Shown here: positions 7,792 through 16,987 of the stretch, in pieces
Layout of the letters: each line of letters opens with the position of its first letter
Position numbering within the stretch: position 1 is the stretch's first letter
From: an uncultured Eubacteriales bacterium
GTDB lineage: Bacteria > Bacillota > Clostridia > Oscillospirales > CAG-272
DNA length: 48,598 bases
Direction: 5' to 3'
Assembly (NCBI GenBank): GCA_905205065.1
Contig: CAJLCI010000018.1
Coordinates: 1 to 48,598 of the forward strand
Notes under the pieces: model-generated
The model's input: the letters and a program-made list of their open reading frames with translations, nothing else
What the model was told of the DNA's origin: nothing
The model's database searches: none
Translations under genes and position numbers: made by a program

Positions 7792-9537
7792 TTAAGCTAT
7801 ACTCCAGCCTTCCGCACGCTCACGAATGTTAATAAAACTTCTATAAATGCCTTTTTGCTGAATAAGCTGATCGTGTGTACCTTTTTGAACAATTTCTCCT
7901 GCATCAATCACTAAAATTTGGTCGGCATTTTGAATGGTATTCAATCGATGAGCAATAACTAAAAGTGTCTTACCCTTTACTAATTCTGAAATTGCTTCCT
8001 GTATATAACTTTCATTGTCACTATCGACACTCGCGGTCGCTTCATCCAAAATAACAATGGGAGCATCCTTTAAGATACAACGTGCAATAGAAATGCGTTG
8101 TTTTTCTCCCCCAGATAAAGTTGCGCCTCCTTCCCCAATTAAGGTATTGAATCCCTCTGGCAGCGCCATAATAAAATCGTAACATCGGGCCTTTTTCGCG
8201 GCTTCATAAACCTCTTTTTCTGTGGCATCTGATTTTCCCATTAAGATATTATTATATATCGTATCCTGAAACAAATAAACATTTTGGAACACCATACTAA
8301 TCTGTCCCATAAGTTCTTCTATGGATAAGTTCCTAATATCAACGCCTTTTATTGCTATAAAGCCGCTTTTTACATCCCAGAACCTTGCCAGTAGATTTGC
8401 TATTGTTGATTTTCCTGAACCACTCGGTCCAACAAGAGCAGTCATCGTATTTTCTTTTAAAGAAAAGGTAATATTGCGCAGAACTTCGTGCTCTCCATAT
8501 GAAAAACTTACATTTTCATAATCTACTACGTTACCATCAGCAAACTTTGGCAATTTCATAATACCTGTATCTGGTAAAATCTTTTCACTCAATATTTCTT
8601 CTAACCTGTCCAAACAGCTTTCCATAACTGTCAGATTAGCGGATTCCATAAAAAGTGTTTTCAGAGGATTAAACACCTCTAAAACAAATAACAACATTCC
8701 CATAACATATGTCAAAGTAAGCGTTCCATTTATGTATGCAATCACGCCATATAGAAAGATGCCGACAATACCAAATGCATAAATAATATTCAATCGCGAA
8801 ATCCACGGTGTTGCGGTTTTTTCAAATGAAATACTTTTATCACGTGATTCTCTAAAGTTCTTATTTAACTCTTTTGATTTTTCACCTAACAAGTTGTAAC
8901 TCTTTATAACAGCTATTCCTTCTATAAACTCTAAGACTGCCTCTGTCAAATTTTCATTTTGCTCCTGCCTTGCGGAAGCTTCGGCAAGAGATATTCGCTC
9001 CATCCGTTTCGCCACAAAAATCGCGATCAAAGTTGTTGTCAGAGAAATCGCCCCAAGTCTCCAGTCTAAAACAAACATAAAAGCAATTAAGATGATAGAC
9101 GCAAACGCATATGTCATGATATTGGCAATTTTCTGCATGACGTTTTCTTCGATGAAAAGCATATCCGTCGATAATACGGAACTTATTTTTCCAATGTTTC
9201 CTTCTGTAAAATAGCCCATAGGTAGTTTTTTTAAATGTTCTCCAAGTTCCATCCTTTTATCTGCAAACAGCAAATAACCTGCTCCGCTTTGCAATCTGTC
9301 ACTGGCGTGGTGAACTAATATCTGCAAAATAACAGTAATTACTACCACAACACCTACAATAATAGAATCTTTCCCTTGCATTGTTCCATAGTACAGTTTA
9401 CTAATTACTAACATCGCATATAAAATCGGCATTTTAGATAGTATTGCATCAAAAACAGAAAAGACAAACGCAAGTTTGATCCTTTTGCTATATTTACCAG
9501 ACAATTTCAAGATACGGGAAATCATAGATAAAATCAT
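7792..9537 (-). CDS. ABC transporter, fused permease and ATPase (second of a pair)
   Basis: A 581-residue type-IV ABC half-transporter: six-helix membrane domain (about 1-310) then an ATPase with Walker A GPSGSGKST, signature LSGGEKQR, Walker B VILDEATAS and H-loop AHR. The preceding 580-residue gene encodes its probable heterodimer partner; their genes overlap by 4 bp. An upstream extension of the frame to 9591 is rejected because the ATG at 9537 has the RBS GGAGG. Exporter-shaped heterodimers next to iron or heme uptake genes (YbtPQ, IrtAB, and as I recall the streptococcal heme locus) act as importers, so import of an iron chelate or heme is plausible. Confidence 0.85.
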   Translation of the reverse strand: MILSMISRILKLSGKYSKRIKLAFVFSVFDAILSKMPILYAMLVISKLYYGTMQGKDSIIVGVVVVITVILQILVHHASDRLQSGAGYLLFADKRMELGEHLKKLPMGYFTEGNIGKISSVLSTDMLFIEENVMQKIANIMTYAFASIILIAFMFVLDWRLGAISLTTTLIAIFVAKRMERISLAEASARQEQNENLTEAVLEFIEGIAVIKSYNLLGEKSKELNKNFRESRDKSISFEKTATPWISRLNIIYAFGIVGIFLYGVIAYINGTLTLTYVMGMLLFVLEVFNPLKTLFMESANLTVMESCLDRLEEILSEKILPDTGIMKLPKFADGNVVDYENVSFSYGEHEVLRNITFSLKENTMTALVGPSGSGKSTIANLLARFWDVKSGFIAIKGVDIRNLSIEELMGQISMVFQNVYLFQDTIYNNILMGKSDATEKEVYEAAKKARCYDFIMALPEGFNTLIGEGGATLSGGEKQRISIARCILKDAPIVILDEATASVDSDNESYIQEAISELVKGKTLLVIAHRLNTIQNADQILVIDAGEIVQKGTHDQLIQQKGIYRSFINIRERAEGWSIA

Positions 9538-11276
9538 TCTCTCGCCTCCTTTGCAATCTGCCATCCTAAACTCCTCTGATGAGCCTCCCATAATTGCTTA
9601 TACGCTCCCTCAAGATGGAGTAAATCTTGATGCGTACCATGTTCGATCACTTCTCCACTTTTTAACACATAAATTTGATCTGCGTTTGTTATAGTAGATA
9701 ATCTATGCGCAATTACAATGAGTGTTTTCCCTTTAACGAATTCCGTAAGTACAGCCTCGATTTTGGCTTCATTTTCAGAATCTGCAAATGCGGTTGCCTC
9801 GTCCAAAACGATAATCGGCGCATCCTTCAGAATTGCCCTCGCTAATGTTATTCTCTGCTTTTCGCCGCCAGATAATTGATTTCCACAATCTCCTGCAAGT
9901 GTATAAAAACCGTCCGGAAACTTTTCAATAAACTCGGTACACTGTGCTTTTTTCGCGGCTTCTATCACTTCCTCGTCCGTAGCTTCTGGCTTACCAATCC
10001 GTATATTTTCCATTAAACTCACGTTAAACAAAAAATTGTCTTGAGAAACGTAAGACACCAAGTTGTTCAGCGCCCTTAAACTCATATCGCAAATATTTTG
10101 ATTCCCTATTAAAATAGCTCCCTCTTTTAAATCATAGTAATGAACAAGCAGTTTCGCTAACGTGCTTTTTCCAGAACCCGATTCTCCTACAAGGGCAGTT
10201 TTGGTATCAGGTCTGATAACAAGGTTTATGTGATGGAGAACTTCTTTTTCATCATATCCAAAAGAAACATCTTCATATTTGATTTCATAATTGTTTCCAG
10301 TAAACTCACATTCCTGTTCTTTTAACGGCTGATTGTCTAAAATTTTCTCTAACTTCTCAATTTTATAACGAACCTGTGGTATCATCGACATAAAGGATGT
10401 AACCCGCAAGAGCGGCACTCCAAGGCTTAAAGACAGGCATAAAACTAAAATGTATTCTGATAATCCTGCATAGCCCTTGATTACCATCCATGAACCAATC
10501 GGTAGATTAGCCATGAGTGTACATGGTAAGACTGCTCCGTAAACTGCCATCAATGGCCAACAGGCTTTATACCATGACAAAGTAAAATCCCTATAATTAA
10601 TGATGGACTTTCTGAATTTCTCGTAGGATTCCCCTGACTTATTGAATACCTTGACAACCTCCATCCCGTTTACATATTCAATAATTGTATTATTCATAAT
10701 CTGACCTGATTTATAGTAATCTGCCATTCTGTTGCTGCCTATACTGTACATAAGCATGACCGCAATCATCCCCAAAGGAATTGTAATAGCAGATAACAAA
10801 GCAAGTTTCCAATTAGTAAAAACCAGAAATACATAGATTACGATAATTCCCAACAAATTAGATAGCCCTTCTGGAATTCCATGTGCAAGAAGCAATTCCA
10901 AACTGTCTATATCATCTACAAACACTTTTTTCAGCGTACCAATTCCTTTGCTCTCAATCATACCCAGTGGCAATTTTTCCAACTTCCCTTGCAGAGAAAT
11001 CCGAAGATTCATTAATGTACCATAGGCAGCTTCGTGAGAAAGATCAAGTCCCTTTTTATAAAAAATAGTTTGTAAGATAAGGCTTATTAAAATGCCAGAT
11101 GCACATATTAACAAAAAGGGCAGACTAATAGAAGCATTTTTAATAATTTTATCTATTATCTGATAGACAAAGAGAAATGTAGCTGTCTGACAAAATATTG
11201 CAACCAGCAACAAAATTATTGAAATAACTGTCTTTTTGTTATTCTCTCTCCCATAATAGAAAATTTTCTTTAACAT
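9534..11276 (-). CDS. ABC transporter, fused permease and ATPase (first of a pair)
   Basis: A 580-residue half-transporter with six N-terminal membrane helices and a C-terminal ATPase (Walker A GESGSGKST, signature LSGGEKQR, Walker B IIVLDEATAF, H-loop AHRLST). The D-loop reads AFAD instead of the more common ASVD of the partner, so the two ATP sites may be unequal. The gene overlaps the next gene by 4 bp and the ECF ATPase gene before it by 7 bp; all lie in one transcription unit. Probably forms a heterodimer with the 581-residue protein. Confidence 0.85.
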   Translation of the reverse strand: MLKKIFYYGRENNKKTVISIILLLVAIFCQTATFLFVYQIIDKIIKNASISLPFLLICASGILISLILQTIFYKKGLDLSHEAAYGTLMNLRISLQGKLEKLPLGMIESKGIGTLKKVFVDDIDSLELLLAHGIPEGLSNLLGIIVIYVFLVFTNWKLALLSAITIPLGMIAVMLMYSIGSNRMADYYKSGQIMNNTIIEYVNGMEVVKVFNKSGESYEKFRKSIINYRDFTLSWYKACWPLMAVYGAVLPCTLMANLPIGSWMVIKGYAGLSEYILVLCLSLSLGVPLLRVTSFMSMIPQVRYKIEKLEKILDNQPLKEQECEFTGNNYEIKYEDVSFGYDEKEVLHHINLVIRPDTKTALVGESGSGKSTLAKLLVHYYDLKEGAILIGNQNICDMSLRALNNLVSYVSQDNFLFNVSLMENIRIGKPEATDEEVIEAAKKAQCTEFIEKFPDGFYTLAGDCGNQLSGGEKQRITLARAILKDAPIIVLDEATAFADSENEAKIEAVLTEFVKGKTLIVIAHRLSTITNADQIYVLKSGEVIEHGTHQDLLHLEGAYKQLWEAHQRSLGWQIAKEARE

Positions 11277-12748
11277 TCCATTGCTCCTTTCGCATATGCA
11301 TCATAGAAATAACGCTTTGTCTTTTCTATGCCATTCCGATCCATCGGATAATAATCATAAGTTTGATTATCCTCTAATTTAAGAATGAAATCAGCACAAG
11401 AAAATAGTAATTCAGGATCATGGGTAATCACAAAAATACACTCCGCTTTATCTCTTATATGCAATAAAATATCGCTAAAAGCAATCATCGACTGTTTATC
11501 AAGTCCGCTCGTCGGCTCGTCAAAATACAGAAATTGTTTCTGCGAATAAATTGCCGATGCAATAGCCAGTCGCTGCTTTTGCCCGCCTGACAGAGTAGCG
11601 GGATGTTTGCTTTTTAGTTCCTCTAATGAAAATTCTTCTAATAATTCATTTATCCGATTCTCGTCCTTATCTTTTATTCCTAATGAGACTTCTTCTGACA
11701 CATTAGAACCAAAAAGCTGCCTATTCACATCCTGCATTACTAAAAATCCTTTTCTTGTTAATACCTTCCTTTTTATTTTATGTGTATCTACTATTACGTT
11801 CCCTCGATATTTCAGCAATCCAATTAAAGATGAGATAAATGTAGTTTTTCCAACACCATTATTTCCAATAACTCCGACAATGCTATGTTTCTCTATGTTC
11901 AAACGCGGAATGTGAAATATGCTTTTTCCCCCTCTTTCATAGTGGAAATCATCAAGCGACAGCACAATTTTGCCTGAATTTTCTCGCTTCCGCTCTTTAA
12001 ACAATAATTCTTCCCAGGACAACATTCGCAATCCCATTTCAGTACGTCTCTCATCAGGAATACTTTTTATCGCCTCGTAATCATATTCTCGTATTACTTT
12101 TCCATTTTCCATGTAAATATAACGGTCAGCAATATGGTTTAAATAATGTAACCTATGTTCTGATACAATAATCGTAACTCCATTCTCTTTTAGTTTTTTT
12201 AATATCGTTCGCAATTTTCCAATAGATTTCAAATCTAAGTTAGACGATGGTTCATCCAGAACCATAATAGATGGAGTTGTTGCATAAATAGAGCCGCAGG
12301 CGATCATTTGTTTCTCTCCACCTGATAGTGAAAAAATATCACGATTCACTAATCTTTGAATTCCAAATGCTTCTACACTATCGTGCATCTTTTTAAAAAT
12401 TGTATTTTTATCCCATCCACGATTTTCACAACCAAAAGCTAACTCTGCCGTAGTATTTATATTAAAAAACTGGGATTTTGGATTTTGAAATACACTTCCC
12501 ACATGCTCCGCAATCTCACTGATTTCCATATCTTTTGTGTCATCGTCATTTATAACGACTTTTCCAAACATCTCCGCTTGATAAAAATGGGGGATTAAAC
12601 CGTTTATTAAACGTGTGGCTGTGGTTTTTCCACAGCCACTTTTCCCACATAATACAATTAATTCTCCCGGTTTTATCATTAGTGAAAAATCATCAAGCGC
12701 TTTTATGCCTTTTTCATATTCCACGGTTACATGCTCTATGCTGATCAA
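11270..12748 (-). CDS. ECF-type ATPase with two fused ATP-binding domains
   Basis: A 492-residue protein with two CbiO-like ATPase domains in tandem. Domain 1 has Walker A GKSGCGKTT, signature LSGGEKQM and Walker B VLDEPSS. Domain 2 has Walker A GNNGVGKTT, signature LSGGQKQR and Walker B YFDEPTSGLD. It corresponds to fused EcfA and EcfA' of energy-coupling-factor importers. The next two genes upstream encode the matching EcfT and S component, so all four domains of an ECF transporter are present. Confidence 0.88.
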   Translation of the reverse strand: MISIEHVTVEYEKGIKALDDFSLMIKPGELIVLCGKSGCGKTTATRLINGLIPHFYQAEMFGKVVINDDDTKDMEISEIAEHVGSVFQNPKSQFFNINTTAELAFGCENRGWDKNTIFKKMHDSVEAFGIQRLVNRDIFSLSGGEKQMIACGSIYATTPSIMVLDEPSSNLDLKSIGKLRTILKKLKENGVTIIVSEHRLHYLNHIADRYIYMENGKVIREYDYEAIKSIPDERRTEMGLRMLSWEELLFKERKRENSGKIVLSLDDFHYERGGKSIFHIPRLNIEKHSIVGVIGNNGVGKTTFISSLIGLLKYRGNVIVDTHKIKRKVLTRKGFLVMQDVNRQLFGSNVSEEVSLGIKDKDENRINELLEEFSLEELKSKHPATLSGGQKQRLAIASAIYSQKQFLYFDEPTSGLDKQSMIAFSDILLHIRDKAECIFVITHDPELLFSCADFILKLEDNQTYDYYPMDRNGIEKTKRYFYDAYAKGAMEC

Positions 12749-13465
12749 TTACAGCCAGCCCCCTTTCGCTAAAATCAATACAATGAACAATAATGCAATG
12801 AAAGAAAAGTCCAGTAGTCGAAACTTCACAGTGTATATCGAAGTCCTATGTACATCTGTATCTAATCCCCGGCACATGGAAGCCGCCGCCAATTCATCCA
12901 TTACATTTGCTGAAGAAATCAAAAGGGGAACTAATACATGTTCTATCATAAGAACTGGATGGCATATAACGGATTTTAGATTTATATAGAGTCCCCTGTA
13001 AGACATTGCCTGCTTAATCGCATTGATTTCTTCCTTTACAGTCGGTATGAATCTCATCATTACAGAAAAAGTAACCGTAAAAGCAGTTGGCAACTTAATT
13101 TTATTAAAAGAAGCAATAAACTCTCCTGTTGAAGTTGAACTTACCAATATATGAGCCGCAAACACTATCGGAAAAAACATACGAATAATTCTTGCTATTA
13201 TAACAACTACGCTAATAATCACATTGGTATTTGAGTTAAGTAAAGCGTCTATCAATATCAAAACAGTATATAAAAGCATATACTTGAAAGATAATTTGTA
13301 TAATTTTCCATTAATTCCAAGAAGCCAAATCAATATGCAAAAAATTATCTCTGCCCTATAAGTCTTTACTCCCAGAATCAGAATATTTGCCACCAAAAAA
13401 GAAACCATCTTAGTAAGCGGATTTATGTCTAAAAAAGCATCACTTTTTGTCTGAAAATTGTACAT
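12749..13465 (-). CDS. ECF transporter transmembrane protein EcfT (CbiQ family)
   Basis: A 238-residue membrane protein with about five to six helices. The two coupling-helix motifs of EcfT proteins are visible as SYRGLY and SMCRGLD. It abuts the ATPase gene directly and overlaps the S-component gene by one base (TAATG), indicating translational coupling. It transmits ATP hydrolysis in the double-ATPase protein to the substrate-binding S component. Confidence 0.85.
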   Translation of the reverse strand: MYNFQTKSDAFLDINPLTKMVSFLVANILILGVKTYRAEIIFCILIWLLGINGKLYKLSFKYMLLYTVLILIDALLNSNTNVIISVVVIIARIIRMFFPIVFAAHILVSSTSTGEFIASFNKIKLPTAFTVTFSVMMRFIPTVKEEINAIKQAMSYRGLYINLKSVICHPVLMIEHVLVPLLISSANVMDELAAASMCRGLDTDVHRTSIYTVKFRLLDFSFIALLFIVLILAKGGWL

Positions 13466-14052
13466 TACACGATTCCTGCTCTCTCAAAATGTTTTTTAAG
13501 CAGCTTTTTCCCGATAAAGGCGCCTATAAGACCTGCCACAAAATCTGCTGTGAGCAGGAGAACTACATTTCTTACTGACAGAATATTTTCTAATACTTCT
13601 GAATAATAGCTGCCATAGTATTGCATTGCTGTTTCCAAATATTGCTCGCGAGTAAACAACACACCAATATATACACTGATTGAAGCGCAGGAAAAAACAC
13701 CAAAACTTAATATATTTCTGGTAATAGACTTATATTTCCCACTTCCCGCAATCAATTCTGCAATCAGCCCTAAAGCAATTACGATAAAAAAAGCATATAC
13801 AAAGTTTGTAGATAACAAAAATCCATTGAAAATGGAGAGAATAAAAATAGCTCCTCGTTTCGGCACTTTTGCGACATAGAGCATATATACAGTACCTAAT
13901 ACCACTGCGGCAATAGGGCCAGTCACAAAAAACGTAATCGGATTGAACCCCAATAGCATTGCAAGAGTAAAATAAACCACCAGATATATTGCGCCAAATC
14001 CTCCTGCCTGAATCAATTCTTTTGCCGATAGTTTTTCTTTTCTACTCATCAT
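13465..14052 (-). CDS. MptD/Trep_Strep-family ECF S component
   Basis: A 195-residue membrane protein with about six helices and a short basic N-terminus (MSRKEKLSAKEL). It fits the MptD-type putative S components that lie next to EcfT and double ATPases. The S component sets substrate specificity, which cannot be read from sequence. By context (paired ABC genes, AraC regulator, DtxR-type regulator) an iron-containing ligand such as heme or a siderophore is most likely; the streptococcal heme locus has, from memory, similar gene types. First gene of the minus-strand operon, RBS AAGGAGG. Confidence 0.75.
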   Translation of the reverse strand: MMSRKEKLSAKELIQAGGFGAIYLVVYFTLAMLLGFNPITFFVTGPIAAVVLGTVYMLYVAKVPKRGAIFILSIFNGFLLSTNFVYAFFIVIALGLIAELIAGSGKYKSITRNILSFGVFSCASISVYIGVLFTREQYLETAMQYYGSYYSEVLENILSVRNVVLLLTADFVAGLIGAFIGKKLLKKHFERAGIV

Positions 14053-14219
14053 AAGTCCTCCTTGAAAAATTTTTTAAACATGATAAAATTAATTTAGCTG
14101 TTAGTTTCTACTAACCATGAGTTTTAGTATATCGTCCAGCTATAAGTATTTCAATAACTCACATAAGCCTTTGGACGATTACGAAAACAAAATGGACATT
14201 CTACTAAAAGAGGGTTGTT
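14053..14219. promoter_or_regulatory. Divergent control region of the uptake operon and AraC gene
   Basis: This AT-rich 167-bp region separates divergent genes. It contains a short palindrome GTTAGT-TTCT-ACTAAC (14100-14115) and a wider inverted repeat ATCGTCCA (14131-14138) with TGGACGAT (14172-14179). AraC-family dimers often bind such spaced sites; these are candidate operators. I could not settle the -10 and -35 boxes. Confidence 0.5.
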
Positions 14220-15191
14220 ATGAATTTACTTGTAGAACATCTTTTTTCAGGCTTTTTTACACAAGTAGGCTTGGTGCCTGTTGCTTCTGACAAAAATAAA
14301 AACGGGTGCGGATTTATGATGGTTCCCGCCCCTTCGATAGGAGAGGGATATTTATGGACATATCCTGTAAATCCTTTTTGCTCTATTACCATATATCATT
14401 TAACCTTTCACAAAGCGATTCATTATCGTTATCACCATCCTGCAATGTTGACAATCTCTTTAAGTTCTCCAGCCGTGGCAAAGGTTGTCAATGACACCGA
14501 TTTTCAAATAGCCGAGCAATTACTTGGATATTTCTTACCCGATGGCGAGCATGAATGTACTTTATCTCCACATTGTTCTATTGATAGTGTGGGAATCTCA
14601 TTTCTGCCAGAATTTTATGAGAAACGGTTATCTGAATTTTATGAGCGAGACTTTTCAGATTTCCCGCAAATTGTAGAACAAATAAATGGGAACATTAAAA
14701 TTCCTATTGTATCATCAATACTAAGAGAAATTGCTTCCTATACGCCAATTACAGGAACATCTGAACTTTATTATGAAGCCAAAATTTTAGAATTGATTGC
14801 CGAATTAATTGAGTGGCATATACGAGACTCCCATTCTGTGTCTATAAAAAGTATTGGCGATTCTGATATGGAAGCTATACATAGATTAAGTCACTTTCTT
14901 CAACAACATTATTGTGATGCACTTGATGTTCGTAGCCTTGCAAGAATGTGTTTTATGAGTAAATCAAAACTTTCTGATTTATTCCGATCTATATATGGAA
15001 CAACAATCGTTGAATTTATTAAAGATCTAAGAGTAGAACGTGCAAAAGACCTTTTAGCAAATAGTTCTTACACGATAAAAGAAATATCAAGTATCGTTGG
15101 TTATGCGCAGCAAAGCAGCTTTACATATGTTTTCAAGGGGAAAACAAATACAACTCCAAAAGAATATAGGAAAATGGCACAGAGAAAATAA
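14220..15191 (+). CDS. AraC-family transcriptional regulator
   Basis: A 323-residue protein. The C-terminal 100 residues hold the double helix-turn-helix of AraC proteins (LDVRSLARMCFMSKSKLSDLF and then the signature region IKEISSIVGYAQQSSFTYVFK). The N-terminal 220 residues are an unassigned sensor domain. It is transcribed away from the uptake operon and shares its control region, so it most likely regulates that operon, possibly sensing the imported ligand. Its base composition matches the uptake genes and not the flanking element backbone, so the set probably arrived as one cassette. Confidence 0.85.
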   Translation: MNLLVEHLFSGFFTQVGLVPVASDKNKNGCGFMMVPAPSIGEGYLWTYPVNPFCSITIYHLTFHKAIHYRYHHPAMLTISLSSPAVAKVVNDTDFQIAEQLLGYFLPDGEHECTLSPHCSIDSVGISFLPEFYEKRLSEFYERDFSDFPQIVEQINGNIKIPIVSSILREIASYTPITGTSELYYEAKILELIAELIEWHIRDSHSVSIKSIGDSDMEAIHRLSHFLQQHYCDALDVRSLARMCFMSKSKLSDLFRSIYGTTIVEFIKDLRVERAKDLLANSSYTIKEISSIVGYAQQSSFTYVFKGKTNTTPKEYRKMAQRK

Positions 15192-15301
15192 ATGCCAGCT
15201 ACGTTATTTAAAGTTTGTAAACTTTTGAAATTTTAAGTTTTCTTTCGCATAGTTATAGTATAACGCTTATAATAAATTTCTAAAATGTATAAAAATCCAC
15301 A

Positions 15302-15347
15302 AAAACGTCAAATATAGCGCGATAATACCCACTATATTTGACGTTTT
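15302..15347 (+). terminator. Strong hairpin terminating the AraC gene
   Basis: A perfect 16-bp inverted repeat (15302-15317 with 15332-15347, arms AAAACGTCAAATATAG) with a 14-base loop lies 110 bp after the stop. It also marks the right edge of the AT-rich cargo cassette. Confidence 0.65.
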
Positions 15348-15611
15348 ACAATAAAATTATCTAATTGTAAATCAGCTCATCGTTCACTATTTTCTCCACC
15401 TCCATTACCTATTTTACTTCGTTTTTTCATAGAATATAAGAGTCTATTTTCGTTTTTATCTGCTGTACCTTGTCAAAACTTGCGAAAAGCCTTGTCAAAT
15501 CCTAAGCGTTCTCTGCTTAATTCCTAAAAATTCCCTATTATAATACCCTCATCAACAAATTCGGTGAGGGGAAATGTGCGTTTGCTGTCATTATCCCCAT
15601 AAGGGGAGAAC
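15348..15611 (+). promoter_or_regulatory. Promoter region upstream of the sigma-factor leader
   Basis: No gene is visible. There is a TATAAT box at 15539-15544 with no clear -35 box. A 9-bp direct repeat CTTGTCAAA occurs at 15469-15477 and 15491-15499, with a degenerate copy between (CTTGCGAAA), which may be an activator or repressor site replacing the -35 element. Confidence 0.4.
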
Positions 15612-15933
15612 ATGGAGACAGAAAAAGTAAAATCCGGCGGTCAGCCGCCGAGTCGAAAAAAAGAAACATATACAGCACATACCGCAGTCCTTGAGGGGAT
15701 TGCGGTATTTTTCTATTCGACAGTATTTTTCCTATTTCAAAATCCATTCCCCTTAAATTACAAAAAATTCTTAAATGGCGTATCCGTCCTGCGGCGGGTA
15801 CGCTTTTTCTTTGTCGGGAAATGGAAAATCCTGCCGGATAAATCCGACAAATCCACCCTTTTTTCTTTCTGCCGAGGGCCACCGTTCCGTCTGAGTTTTT
15901 CAAAAAAATTCAGACGAAACGGAGGAATAACAG
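15612..15933 (+). promoter_or_regulatory. Leader with tandem terminators before the sigma-factor gene
   Basis: Four hairpins lie in series. CGGCGG-TCAG-CCGCCG is at 15635-15650. ATACCGCA with TGCGGTAT (15679-15708) is followed by TTTTTC. GCGTATCC with GGGTACGC (15778-15803) is followed by TTTTTC. CGTCTGA with TCAGACG (15888-15916) lies just before the RBS. The region starts with an ATG (15612) that has a purine-rich RBS and opens a frame running through the hairpins. Two terminator-like structures in a leader argue for attenuation or antitermination, as in Tn916-type elements (analogy, not shown). Confidence 0.5.
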
Positions 15934-16443
15934 GTGAAGTATGCACCACAAAAAGTATTTATTATAGAGGAAAATGATTACATAGAACTGACCTATCCGG
16001 AATATTGCTCCCGCTGCGAAAAAGATGCCTCTTACTTAAAAAAGCGTTTTCTCCCTCTGTACGGGATGCTGATGGAAGTGTCGGAGAAAGACTATATAGA
16101 TTTTTATCAGGCACGGCGCAGACAGAAATATCTGATGGAACAGTCTGCAAACAATCAGGATATTTCCATGGACATGCTCTCCACAAACGATTTTCAGGAC
16201 CGGGCGCTGCTCATGGATCACGGAGAGGATATTGCGGAGCTGGTGGCAGAGAAACTTCTGCTGGACAAGCTGTGTTCTGCCCTTCCTCTTCTGGAGGAAG
16301 AAGAACGGGTTCTGATAGAACAGCATTTTTTTCAGGAGATCCCACAGACGGAACTTGGGAAAAAATATGGCGTCAACCAGTCCAATATCAGCCGGAGAAT
16401 CAATAAGATTCTGCTTAAAATAAAAAAACTCATGGAAATTTAA
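15934..16443 (+). CDS. Sigma-70-like RNA polymerase factor of the element
   Basis: A 169-residue protein with a C-terminal region-4-type helix-turn-helix (LPLLEEEERVLIEQHFF, then QTELGKKYGVNQSNISRRINKILLKIKKLM). Such short sigma-like proteins are common on Firmicutes conjugative elements and probably switch on transfer or excision genes. The start is a GTG 8 bp after GGAGG; no ATG is near. Expression is probably limited by the terminator-rich leader, and a terminator follows 16 bp after the stop. Confidence 0.75.
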   Translation: MKYAPQKVFIIEENDYIELTYPEYCSRCEKDASYLKKRFLPLYGMLMEVSEKDYIDFYQARRRQKYLMEQSANNQDISMDMLSTNDFQDRALLMDHGEDIAELVAEKLLLDKLCSALPLLEEEERVLIEQHFFQEIPQTELGKKYGVNQSNISRRINKILLKIKKLMEI

Positions 16444-16458
16444 AATTTTTGCGCATAG

Positions 16459-16497
16459 CCCCCTTCACTTTTCGGCATGTAAAGTGAGGGGGATTTT
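16459..16497 (+). terminator. Terminator after the sigma-factor gene
   Basis: CCCCC-T-(T)-CACTTT (16459-16472) pairs with AAAGTG-A-GGGGG (16481-16492), one bulged base, followed by ATTTT. Confidence 0.7.
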
Positions 16498-16816
16498 CTA
16501 TCCACCCTCTGGCACCTTGAAAACCGCATATGCAGCATACCTGATACTTCCCCTCTGTTGTCGGCAGGAACTGGCAAGCCACATGATTGGAATCAGGGAA
16601 ACTTCTTTACACCGCAGAAGAAAGAAGGAAGATTTCCCGGTTCATGGATCAGACGATGCGGGGCATCCGCATCGAAGGCGATGACCGGCAGAGGGTTATA
16701 ATGGTACTTCCGTCCAGTCACAGGCCGAGCGTTGAAGCGGCTTTTTCTTGTTCTGCCGTGAGCCGTCGCAGCCAATGAGGGCGGCCCCGTGAGATCCACG
16801 GGGAGGTGAGATTCCT
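16498..16816 (+). other. Intergenic region with GC hairpins and a possible decayed reading frame
   Basis: About 320 bp without a clear gene. Hairpins are GATGCGG with CCGCATC (16655-16673) and CCCCGTG with CACGGGG (16785-16803); the second sits over the RBS of the next small gene. A frame from TTG 16587 reads ESGKLLYTAEERRKISRFMD and then loses protein character, so it may be a gene remnant. A TATAAT at 16697-16702 lacks a -35 box. Confidence 0.35.
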
Positions 16817-16987
16817 ATGAGGCCAAAGCCATGGCCGTTTGGTGTGTTCCCGTGCCAGGGGAAATCGGGGATAAATACTGGCAAGCACAAAACGATTGAT
16901 ATCACAAGGCGGCAGTCTGCCCAAAACCAGGCTACCGGCCTTTTACATAGTAAAACAGATTGGAGGGAGGATCATGACAATGGATGA
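16817..16987 (+). CDS. Small 56-residue hypothetical protein
   Basis: The ATG at 16817 follows a strong RBS (GGGGAGGTGAG, spacing about 10). The product is basic and glutamine-rich (starts MRPKPWPFGVFPCQGKSG; later TRRQSAQNQATGLLHS) with no membrane segment. The stop overlaps the start of the next gene by 14 bp, suggesting translational coupling. I do not recognise the family. The RBS lies in the arm of a GC-rich hairpin (16785-16803), so translation may be controlled by RNA folding. Confidence 0.45.
   Translation: MRPKPWPFGVFPCQGKSGINTGKHKTIDITRRQSAQNQATGLLHSKTDWREDHDNG

Noticed and set aside
15612..15977. 121-residue protein in the sigma-factor leader
   Set aside because: The translation runs through terminator hairpins, is F/R-rich and low in protein character after about 30 residues. 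At most the first codons act as a leader peptide.
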